This document shows positions 35,901-46,861 of a stretch of 64,000 nt of DNA, one piece after another (position 1 is the first letter of the stretch; every line of letters starts with the position of its first letter). Below the pieces are notes generated by a model that was given only the letters and a program-made list of their open reading frames with translations, was not told the DNA's origin and searched no databases. Source of the DNA: Diphasiastrum complanatum (lineage: Eukaryota > Streptophyta > Lycopodiopsida > Lycopodiales > Lycopodiaceae); assembly GCA_029204225.1 (NCBI GenBank), contig CM055102.1, positions 12,009,939 through 12,073,938 of the forward strand, given 5' to 3'. Position numbers and translations under genes: made by a program.

Positions 35901-37895
35901 GACCTCATCTATTCTAAACATCCCTCACTGATCCTCCACCGACTCCTCGCCCTCGTCTGGTGCATTGTTTTGTCGCTCTTGCTCTGCCTCCCGGTTAGCG
36001 CGAGCTGCCTCCTGGTTAGCCCGACGTCTGGCCGCCCTTTCCTTGACCATGATGAGCTGCCGTCCTGTGAAATTCATTCCGATCTGCTCATCCAGATCCA
36101 GCTCGACAGCGGGGACAGGACCCACAGCGGGGGCGGGTGGCTCCGGTTCCGGATTTCTCTGTCGAGTTTGTCGCAGCATCTCTCGGATATCTGCCTCTTG
36201 CTTCCAATGCCTCTCGTTGTGCCTTCGGATATCTTCCTCAAGCTTCCTCCTGGCTTCGCCCTCGGGCTTCGGTGGTATGCGCTCTGCCATCTCGATCGAC
36301 CTTCTCCTCACAGCACCCTGGTCCTTGAACACCCTCTCACAGCACCCTGGCTCTCAAACAGCGTGTCACCGACTCTCGCTTGCTCTCTCACTGTCTATCA
36401 CTAGCTCTCTCATAGCCTCTGAAAATGCCGACCACAATGGCATTGTGAGTGCCTATTTATCCCCACAGCCTGATCGGCCATGTGGATCCCCATCATCCCT
36501 CCATGTGCCTCTGTACCTGCCCCCATGTGATGCTCCCCCCTGTGTTGGTCTCCCATTGGGCCCATGGTCTGCTCACCCACAATGCCCATGTGCCTCTGTA
36601 CTCTGTACATGTGATGCTACCCCCCTGTGTTGGTCTCCCATTGGCCCCTCGGTCTGCTCACTCGCAGTGCCCATGTGCCACTGCAAGAGTCCCCTGCATC
36701 ATGCACTGTACCCGCTTTTTTAACACCCAGAACCCCCTTTTTTTACTTTTTTTTGTCCTTTTTTGGTAGTTAATATGCAAAAAAAAATTATTAAAAATAT
36801 ATTAAAAAATATGAAAATATTAAAAATGGTACCGCCCTGGTACCGCGGATCCCAGGGCGGTACCGTACCGGCGGTACCACTGATACCATACCAGCGGTAC
36901 CACGATGTACTATACCAGCTGTACCATACCAGCGGTACCACGAGGTAAGAATTAACATCTTCTTGAAAGTTTTGTTAATTCGATGACTTCCAAATTCCTT
37001 TCACAGTAATACAAAAGAAGAGTTTTGAGCTATTTCATTCATAGAAAACGTATTTAATGTCAATAAGAATGGTTTTGGTTGTCATTAGTAAAGATACATT
37101 CTTACCATGTGTAATATTTGCTTCGGAACACACTTGCCCTGATCTCGAACAGACCCTAAATAATTTTTTCTAGTGTGTACCATGTTTTTTTTGTTGATTT
37201 TTTAAAAACTGCAGATCAAGTCTGAGTCAATGAACAGAATAAATTTGCGCATACAGTACAATCATTTGCAATGGCTGCACGTCGCAATGAAGAAGACATA
37301 ATCAAATTCCTCATATTCGCCTCTGTATCTTCCCTTATTTTCTTTCTTTGCTTCGCGAGTTTTGGTTTTTGTGAAAATGGTGATGGCTGCATGAATTGCC
37401 ATGAAGAAGACATAATCCATGCTCATTCGGGGGACTTACTGATGGAAAATTAAGCATAACAAGTACAAATGCGCCACGAACCTTTGTTTATATGGAAATA
37501 GTTCACTGATGGAGAACTGAAAAATGGTAACCTGATAATTAAGAGCTGGGAACAGGATATCGTTCTTTTCTGCAGCACGAAAAAGGCTAAAGAGATAGAA
37601 GGTAACGCTAAAACTCTAACTTGCCCCAGAGTTTCACGTTGTACGGCAAAGCCATAGCTTCTGGCCAGGTCCACATAGATGCACAGAAACGCGTTTCTCC
37701 TCCTAGAATCGTACTAAAAAAAAACAGTATATAATTTTTTTTTTGATCGTCTTCACGGCCAGAATCGTGCCAGCCGTGAAGGAGGTAAATTTTTTTATTT
37801 TCAGCTACAGGTGTCCGATCGAGGCGTGTGCATAGTCGGCAGGCATCTACTCAGCGATTCAGTACTGTTCAGAGTAATGATTCAGTACTGTTCTT

Positions 37896-37953
<58 letters not shown>

Positions 37954-40369
37954 TGAAAAACGATTTCATATGGTTGAAAAATGTTTCCGTACGGTTCAGG
38001 ATGATGCAGTATGGTTCAGAAGATTCAGCATGGTTTTTGTTCAGCATGATTCAGCATTTTTGTTAGGTTTGTTGGATCTGAGAGAGATAATGAGAGAGAG
38101 AGGGAGAGAGAAAGAGAGAGAGAGAGAGAAGGGAGAATTTTGGGGCATTATGTTTTTTTATTAATTTTTTATATTAAAAGGAGCAATAGCGTAAACCTGG
38201 GAGTTTATGCACCTAAACTAGACCATCCTGCACCCGAAACATTCAGCAAACTACACAATAATCATGCTCTTAATTAGAGCTTTAATCTGATACCCATTTT
38301 GCCCAAAAAAAACCAAAAAAACCAAATTAAAAAAAAAAAACATTTTTGGAATTTTTTTGAAATTTTCAGAAACGCATTTCTGAACGCGATTCGCAGTGCA
38401 TCTATGGGCCAGGAATATTCAATTTGAAACTGCAGACTTATTTATGATGGAAATGCAGTAACAAAAAAGTGATTGCAAAGATAAGACAGCAATTTTCATT
38501 GATGAATTCACTGCTCATTTGGGGGATTCATGTTTTGCAATTGGCTTACAAATTATGGGAGGAAGAAAAGGGAAATAAGAAGGAAGCTTCCTAAAGTATT
38601 TTTTAATTGACTTTTTTTTTAAGTAATTGAGCTTACAAGTTTTATTTTGAGATGTTTTGGGTCAGTATATTCTCGAACGTACTGTATGGAACAGTACATT
38701 TTGACCTCAAAACCTTAGAATGCATTATTTGGCCGATAGTGGCACTATTGATTTATGACAGGGTACATTCAGCTAGTTTTACATCGTTTAGTTGATGCTG
38801 ACCCGGCTACTAGCTTATTCTGTGCAGGGTGAAGATGTCTTACGTGAAAGTGGGATTCCCTACACGATAGTCCGCCCATGTGCTCTGACTGAAGAACCTG
38901 CTGGAGCTGACTTGATATTTGAGCAGGGTGATAACATTACGGTACTTTTGACATTGCTTGGGTTGTTTACATTGATCATTTGTTGTCATTGCTCACGTCA
39001 AGACCAATTGACTGCATCATAGCCTTTCTTTGGATAATAGCTAACTTCATTGAACATGAATGGTTGTAAATGCTCTCAAGAAGAAAATCATGCCTTTAAT
39101 GCTAAACATGATTTTCTGCCATGGTGGCACTGTTTAGAACAAATGTGGTGTAGAATATGTATATACTGCATTTATCCTTTCCAAACTATCTCAACATTAT
39201 TTTTTCTGAAAATGTCTCACAGTGCGATACTTTCCATTATGCATGACCTTTTTATTTTGGATGGGCTAATATTTTCTGTGAGTTGACAGATTTAGACTGA
39301 AAAGATTAGAATCCGAGGTGGAGATGGCTGTATGGCTCTTAAAATGTCATTATCGAATTTTGTTGAAGATTTTAGGACATAAAGCGTGATGCAAAATTAT
39401 CCTGTTTAAGATTTTTGGTTTATCTTAGTTCACAGGATTTAAGGTTTAATATTTTTCCGTCTGGCACTATTTAGATAGTGAAATGTACATAACAATCTAT
39501 ACTTTCCTAACACTCAAATTGTGTAGTATAGTTACGTGGATATTTCTACATCATGATTTCTTTTCTATCTTCGTCAACAATCAAATTTTGATGTGGTAGG
39601 GAAAGATATCACGAGAGGAAGTTGCACGCATTTGTGTAGCTGCTTTAGAATCGCCAGCCGCTTGTGACATTACATTTGAGGTTAGTATGTCGTGCAATGG
39701 TAAGATTTATATGTTATTGATGCAACAGCTGCTGATTTTTTAGCTCCTTCTGTTAATCCAAGTTGCAAGATTTTTCTGACTAGTGTGGCATTGTTGACGA
39801 AAATATCGTCAAGCTCTTCCACATACATATGTTCCTGCAAGTGGTATCTTGTGGCTCAAAAAAATGATGGTAATTCTCCAGTATTTATGGTGAACCATCA
39901 GTATGCCTCCTTTGCAGTTTTCTTGGTTTTTCTTTGTTTGTTTGCAATGACTTGTAGGTTTATTGGCTCTTGAGAAATCCAAGCCCAAATCAAGACATTT
40001 GATCCTTATTAGCAACACAACTGCTACAACCTTAGCATGGGATTCTTGCCCATTGAGTCTCCACGAGCTACGTAGTGGTAGAAGATCAAAATACATCTTC
40101 GAATCAAGACTAGCTCACCAACCAGAAAATATATATTAATATCCTTTATTAGATATGCTGACCTGAATTAAATGCACAAAACACAAAGGAACACAATTTA
40201 CACACTCCAAAGGTCAAGAATTCATGCCTCGTTAGGACCATTTAAAAAATAAAACTTGATACAATGAACTTAAGGTACTGGAATGCTATTACAAAGTACC
40301 AAATCTTCACGATTTTAAATTGAAGTTCTCAACTTGATTTTGGAAAACAAGAGAAGAGAAAAAAAGTAG

Positions 40370-40457
<88 letters not shown>

Positions 40458-43400
40458 ATTAATGTCTTTTCCATGCCAATAGGCATATAAGACAAAAAGT
40501 ACATGTCAAGTGTGTGGTATAGTAGGAGCGTGTGAAACGTCTCCGTAACAGAAAAGAAAAGAAATGCCAATTTACTATACTATGAACATGAAGTAGGTCT
40601 AAAAAGCAAAGGTCTAATACTGCCAAATGGTATAACCCTGTGCCATCAAGTATCGCTGCTGTGGAAGTGTTATGAGCTCGTAACCAGTGCCGAACCCTAG
40701 GGAACATAGATAGGTCAGATACCACAGTCAGGGTCATGTCCAGCGTACATGACCAACAGGGCAAGACAGTGTGAGTAGTGTGCCCCAGCGCGGTCCATAG
40801 CCATGGCGGGCCTAACACAGCCTAGGGACCCTGTCAGCAGGATAGGGCCCCCAGTTGGGTCCCGACGTGCAGTCGGCCACGTCAGTGCCACGTGGCCGAC
40901 ACTTGGCAGTAGCATGCTACCAGTCCTCACATTGGGCTAGGAGGGGCTTACTCTATATCAGGGAGTAGGCAAGGTTGGGTGGATCAGTTAGTGTTTGCCC
41001 TACTGTGGTGTTAGGATCTATTACACTGGTATCAGAGCCATCTCCATCCTAGGGAGTTCAGGAGCAGCAGTAGAGAAAGCTATCAGAAGATAGGAAAGAT
41101 CTTGGAGATTTTCAGAAAGGCTTAGAGGAGAGAAATCGCTGTAGAGACAGCTATCTAACCTGGAAATTTCAGTGTAATTCCAAGCCATCTGAGGAAAAAA
41201 TCAGAACTCTACTATAGCATAGATCCATCGCTGTAGTATAGATGATCTAGTTCTGATTTACAGGAGGAAATTACTAAGATCTGAGCGGAATCTGGAGAGG
41301 GAGAAATATACAGATCCAGCGCTGTGGGTTCTTGAAGCATCTGACCTTTTGCAAGAGAGGTGAGCCTCAAATCGTAGGGATTTTGAGCAGGGAGGCTACT
41401 TGCCTGGCAGCGAGGGAGGAGCACACTTCAAATCAGAATTTTCCAGGGAAGTTAGGCCCCAAATCCCGATTTTTTGGAGCCACAGTTCTGGAAGACAGAC
41501 AACGAGGGTCCTCAAAGACCCAAATCAGATTTTTTCCACCGTTTTCAACTCTTCAAATCTGATTTTGAAGACAGATTGACCACTACCCTGGCAGCGAGGA
41601 AGGTCTTTGGCAGAAACCACAAGGTTGCAGCTGTTTTCGGGTTCTAAAACGGAAATTTTGGAGCAAAAAGTATAAACCTCAGATAGCGAGGGAGGGGGTC
41701 AAGACAATCAGAAGTTTGTTTCTTTTTCTTGGTACCTTGATCTCTGATTTTTCCGGACAGAAGATCTGAAAGCAGTGGAGGAAGAGCTGAAAGGGCTTTT
41801 CTTGATTCTCTCTGTGGAAGTACAGTCCTCAGAAACAGCTAAGTCATCTTTCCTTTCCCTTGTACAGTTATAAATTAGTCTTTTAAGACTTTTTTTCCTT
41901 CAGAAGTTAAGGTACCTCTCTTTCAGTTCCGAAGATGACCACTCCTCAGGGACATGATCAACCCCCGGAGAGAGGCTTCGACGAACTTGAAACAGAAGCC
42001 TTGGCTTACAGTAAAGGGAAGGAACCCATGGAATTGGAAGAACAGGAACAGTTCGCCGAAGAACTCGACGAACTGCTTACCAAGGAGCAGTTTCTCCAGT
42101 TGGTAACAGAAGTGGATGAACTGAAGTTGGAATTAGCCAATTTCAAGTCCAGTGTGGACGACTCATTCGCTGAACTCAAAAGCTTGATTTTGAGTTCCGC
42201 GAAAGGAAGCCTTCCCTCCACTTCTCAGTTATCCCCTTCTCCACTTCCATCAGTTTCGGGTGAGACTTTACGGTCTCACCCCAGTGTTTTTAAAGATTTA
42301 AAGCCTCCTACTTTTAATGGGGAAGAGAAGGATAGAAATGCAGACATTCTACAAACCTTCCTCAGCAAATGGAAGAACATTCATGCTCTTAAACGGACCC
42401 CTGACCATTTGCAAGCTTTTGAGGCCAGTCTTTCCTTAGGGCCTATGGCCTATAAGTGGTGGTTAAATCTCCAGGAGACTGGGCAGACTCCCCGGTCATG
42501 GAAAGCTTTTGAAGAAGCTTTCCTAAGAGAATTTCTACCAGAAAATGAACTTGATAGAGCCTGGGAAGCCTGGGAAAGAAGAGTAATGGACAAGTCCCTC
42601 ATCCAATATATCTCGCAGTATTGAGAAACAATTTTAAAGATTAAAAATATGGATGATTATCAGAAAATCAGGGGATTTGTCCGTGGCCTCAAAGATGAAT
42701 ATAAAGTAGAGGTCCAGAGAAACTCGCCTACTACTCTTGAGCAAGCTCTCAGATATGCTCAAATCTATGATAATTCAGTGGGTAGGAAGAGGGCGAGACA
42801 ACAGCCACTTTCTGAGCAGCCTCCTCAGAAAGGCTTTCAAGAGGGCAGTATTCCATCATCTCCATACTAAACTTAATATGAGTACCACAGACCATCCACA
42901 GACGGACGGTCAAACAGAGAGGATAAATCAGGTGCTGGAGGATATGCTTTGTGCATACGTCAGCAAGAAGCAGACTAATTGGGAGGAGTATCTCTCGATA
43001 TTAGAGTTTGCTTACAACAGTACCAAACATTCAGCTACGAGATACAGCCCATTTATGCTGATGTACGGTTTTCAGCCACGCTCACCCACAGCTGTAGGGT
43101 TTAAACAAGAAAAAGTTGAAGCAGCCAAAAACTTTTTAGAGGACCTAAACCAGATGATAGAACATGCTAAGCGTAGCATTAGGCAGTCCTAGGATCGAGC
43201 CAGGCATTATGCAGATCCACACAGACGGGATGTGCAGTTCTCCACTGGTGAGAACGTCTACTTGAGAGTCCCAGTCGACTCTAAAACCCTCAAGTCAGGA
43301 GTGTGTGCTAAGTTGTCTCCAAGGTATTGTGGTCCCTTTACGATCAGTAGGAGATTAGGCGAGGTCACCTATGAACTAGAACTCCCACACTGCAGTAAGG

Positions 43401-46400
43401 TTTTTCCAGCCTTTCATGTAAGTCAGTTACGAAAAGCCTTAACCAGATCAGACAATCTGGTAGGGGACAGTGTTCTAGTTCTCCCATTGGATCCTCAGCA
43501 ACCTCCACATGAACCAGAGGAGATTCTTGATAGTAGAGAGACGTAGACTCGTCATACTCTATACCGAGAATATCTGGTTAAGTGGAATGATCAGCCTGTT
43601 GAGAATGCCACTTGGGAAAGAGGAAGCGTCCTTCGCAAGATTTTTCCAGAATTTGTCTTAGAGGACCAAGACGGTTCTTAAGGGGGAGGGAGTGTTACGA
43701 GCTCGTGACTAGTGCCGAACCCTAGAGAACACAGATAGATCAGATACCACAGTCAGGGTTGTGTCCAGCGTACACGACCAACAGGGCAAGACAGTGTGAG
43801 TAGTGTGCTCCAGCACGGTCCATAGCCATGGCGGGCCTAAATCAGCCTAGGGACCCTGTCAGTAGGATAGGGCTCCCAGTTGGGTCCCGACGTGCAGTCG
43901 GCCACGTCAGTGCCACGTGGCCGACACTTGGCAGTACTGCATGCTACCAGTCCTCACACTGGGCTAGGAGGGGCTTACTCTATATCAGGGAGTAGGCAAG
44001 GTTGGGTGGATCAGTTAGTGTTTGCCCTACTGTGGTGTTAGGATCTATTACAGGAAGAAAGATGTGATGGGTATAACTTGATAGATACTGCTGACGTCGC
44101 CAAGAAGGTCGTCTCTGAGTAGTGGCTCTACATGCAACATGAGCAGTGCATCGTCTTTGGTCTCTGTGTAATAGAGAGTCACTGTCGTCGCCACTACCAT
44201 CATCCATCCGTGATCTCCGGCGGGAAAAGTACGATGTGATCTGGGGTTGTGTATCAAGGTGATCAGATGGCTGGTGTAGGTCCCGTCACAGTAAAAACAT
44301 CTCTCTGATCACAAGTGCAACACATCTCGGGTCATCATATGCTATAAGGGACCGCAGTGTGACAGGAGTCTCTCTGAAGAGGCAATGATAATCTCCCTCT
44401 GATCTCGTAGTAGACTGGGCATCTGAATAGAAAGTGCTCCTCTGACTCCACCTCAGATAGTGAGCATAACTGGCATATCCGCTCCTCACGTGGGATAGCA
44501 TGGAAACGTCAAATCTCAATCTCAAGCTAATGTGATGAGATACGTAGCTGACCTAATGTGAATCTTAGGCCATGGGATAGTCCAACTGGGATCCCCATGA
44601 CATCCATCTCCAAGAAACGAGTCCTGTAATAGTCGGGTTTTTAACCCCTAAGTGACCTTGCCATATGCGGCGAAGGTATGCTCTATAGAGGAACCGTCTG
44701 ATATAATCATGTGTACCCACTGGGAGGTCCATGATAGATATGTCAAATGTATCCAATAGACGTGCTGCCTGTGAGAACCATGATAAGTGATGACCCTAAC
44801 TGTGGAGGTGCGAGATGATATGAGTGCCGCACCTGTGGATATCTTTGTGCATCAGTGGGAAGCAGCCGGAGGCGTTGGATATATGTGATGAGACGGAAGA
44901 TGGCATCAAGTTGTAAAGGTGGAACTGCAAACTCTGCTAGGAGAATCTGGTGCGGGATAGAGGGCTTAGCCCGTATCATCCGTGATAACATAAGGACCTG
45001 GAGGCGTGAGATACTAGCTCAATCAGCAGAGGTGAGTCCTGGGCACCATGTCTCTGCGGCATACAATTTAGTCGGGGAGACAAAAGTATCAAATAGCCGA
45101 CACTTACTCGGGGCATTCCGAATAGATCTCTGGAAGCAGACACGCTCAAGTTGGACCAAGGAGGCATGTCCCTTCCCAAGTTTGGCTGTGTCGTCAGCTG
45201 TTCTTTGGCCAATCCAATATCACGTCCAATGAGAGGACCCATATATAGCGTGTGTAATCATTGTGTCTTATAAATTTTATAATCGGGTGCAGGGACTCCC
45301 TGTATAAACTTATGTAGGGCATCTCTACGGGTAATGGCTGAGGTAAAACGAATAATCAGGGTAGAATTATCTCGTTCTGTCCACCAGTGGTCCAATGTGG
45401 TTGCAAGAAACCGTTTTGCTTTGTCAATGGCGTTTTGGGTATCTGATATACCACGTATCCGAATATTGAGAGCTTTGCTGCCACGAAGTCTCTCTTCCGA
45501 TAGAGTAGCGGAAATAATCGAGGAAATAGGTGCAGTAGGTTTGGTTCCTTTCTTGAGCACCGCTGCACAAGACATGGTTTCTTCCTTATGCTGCTCAATT
45601 TTATCTTCCAATTCTTTGAGTCGATTTGAGGATTCTGGTGTGGCAAGAATGGGTTGGGCTCTAATTTCACACTGCAATGCGTCCATTTCCTTTTTCAGTT
45701 TTGCATTTGCTTCTATGACCTCCGTCTTTAATCTCAAATTTTCAGCCCGCAGATCCCCGGCTTGCATTTCGATCTTTCCATTTTCTTCTTCCAAATGGCT
45801 TACCCGTACTTGAAGTTCTCTTAATTCCCGTTTTAGCCAGCCTAGTTCATAGACAAAGAATCCTTCCATAGGTTGGGAATGAGTATAATTTTGAGATAGA
45901 CGATCGGAAACAACTGCACTGCGGGAAATGGTGTGGAGCTGTGCCACCTTCCTCTTGTCCAACTATGTTTGCAGGTTCGATGGAGGAGTCCGGGCCAACC
46001 GGGCGGGGTGGAGAGGGGGAGCGTGGGCTTCCTCTGGTTTTGCGTACCATGATTGGAGGTGTCCGTGCCAGCAGGTCCGCAGGAAGGATGCGCCAAGTCA
46101 GCACAGATGCGCCTGGTCAGCGTCGGAGCAACGCCCCGTGCACCAGCTGCCAGATCCCTGTGAGCCGCGAGCAGCACCTCCGCACTCTGTCAGCGTTCTG
46201 TCAGCCGCGAGCAGCGCCCTGCCCTGTCGACGTTGTCAATAATTTGTTCAGGAGAGATTCTTTGTTGCAAAGATTTCGAACTTGTTACAAATTGTTGAGC
46301 CTGCTGCCTGCCCGATCTCAATAGCCTGCAATAACTCCTCTTCTGGCAAAAACGCACAGTACCCCTGTATGTAGAGTCCTGTATGTAGCGTAGACTGTAG

Positions 46401-46793
46401 TACAGCACCTGTAGCGTCTTGGCGCTCTACTTTCCGTCCATCACGCTGTTGACACACCTCCTCATTCAGGGGTACCGTATTGTGGTAGAACGCCAACAAG
46501 GCGCCCTCAAGGCTTCCGGACTGTTGAAAGCATGGAATAGCCACTCTTGATTTGTCCGCTTTTCAACTTAGGGACTTGAACGAACTGTTTTTCAAACAAT
46601 AAATGTGAAGCAGCAACTTGGTTGAACCTTCCGCACAGCTGGGAAATTTGGTGGTTGGATGCATGGAGAGTGCTATTCAGGTGTGAGAGATCTAGTACTA
46701 TATTGGTGGCTTCATAAAGAGGTGCCATTGATAGCTACTCCGCCATAGAGCCTCAATAGAGCTACTCCACCATAGAGCTACTCTGCCATCGCT

Positions 46794-46861
<68 letters not shown>

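Larger units (their letters stand above)
33274..36960 (+). mobile_element. hAT-superfamily element 'G' with decayed transposase
   Basis: The left end CATAGGTCCCACGG is followed by GGTACCGCGG/GGTACC palindromes (33284-33325), and the right side has an array of the same palindromes at 36828-36955. It contains a spliced hAT transposase remnant on the + strand and a separate ORF on the - strand. The CATAG terminus and palindrome arrays link it to elements A, B, C and E, making it a candidate relative of their autonomous source. The right terminus does not end in CTATG, so it is probably truncated or rearranged. No 8-bp duplication was found; instead a 190-bp repeat flanks it. Confidence 0.7.
32975..38827 (+). 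other. Intron 12 of the host gene (5.9 kb)
   Basis: The intron is phase 0, between exon 12 (ends MTFKLK) and exon 13 (starts GEDVLRE). It contains the direct repeat pair, the 3.7 kb hAT element and hAT-type element C. The stretch 38407-38827 is AT-rich with nothing recognised. Confidence 0.85.
40668..44052 (+). mobile_element. Ty3/Gypsy element with internal deletion (Gypsy-2)
   Basis: The LTRs at 40668-41025 and 43693-44052 are flanked by a perfect 5-bp target duplication GGAAG (40663-40667, 44053-44057). The primer-binding site ctggtatcagagcc begins at 41026. The polypurine tract aagggggagggag precedes the 3' LTR. Internally, gag is joined directly to the integrase C-terminal half and chromodomain; protease, RT, RNase H and the start of integrase are deleted. 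It is the youngest-looking LTR element that is complete at both ends. It inserted into LINE L6 after that LINE had arrived. Confidence 0.92.
40372..46797 (-). mobile_element. LINE L6, near full length, split by Gypsy-2
   Basis: The 3' tail is (GA)n at 40372-40453 on the + strand. The 3' UTR with AATAAA and hairpin ATGCC-AATA-GGCAT extends to 40667. Gypsy-2 is inserted (40668-44052), and ORF2 C-terminal remnants follow (44053-45250). ORF1 is at 45258-46050, with a 5' region to 46797. Endonuclease and most of RT are missing between ORF1 and the ORF2 C-terminus, so without Gypsy-2 the copy is about 3 kb. Its 5' end directly abuts the (GA)n tail of L7. Confidence 0.8.

Noticed and set aside
36720-36941. 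Tyr/Trp-rich ORF (VWYSWYSTSWYRWYG)
   Set aside because: It is the GGTACC palindrome array at the end of hAT element G read as protein.
37214-37240. Extra host exon after a ctgcag acceptor (IKSESMNRINL...)
   Set aside because: The host protein reads continuously from exon 12 to exon 13 without it, and the frame does not join.
41026-41040. tRNA-like tggtatcagagcc motifs as tRNA genes
   Set aside because: They are short primer-binding sites next to LTRs (also 60274 and 63101; inverted near 28870, 4812 and 55026) without a tRNA cloverleaf.
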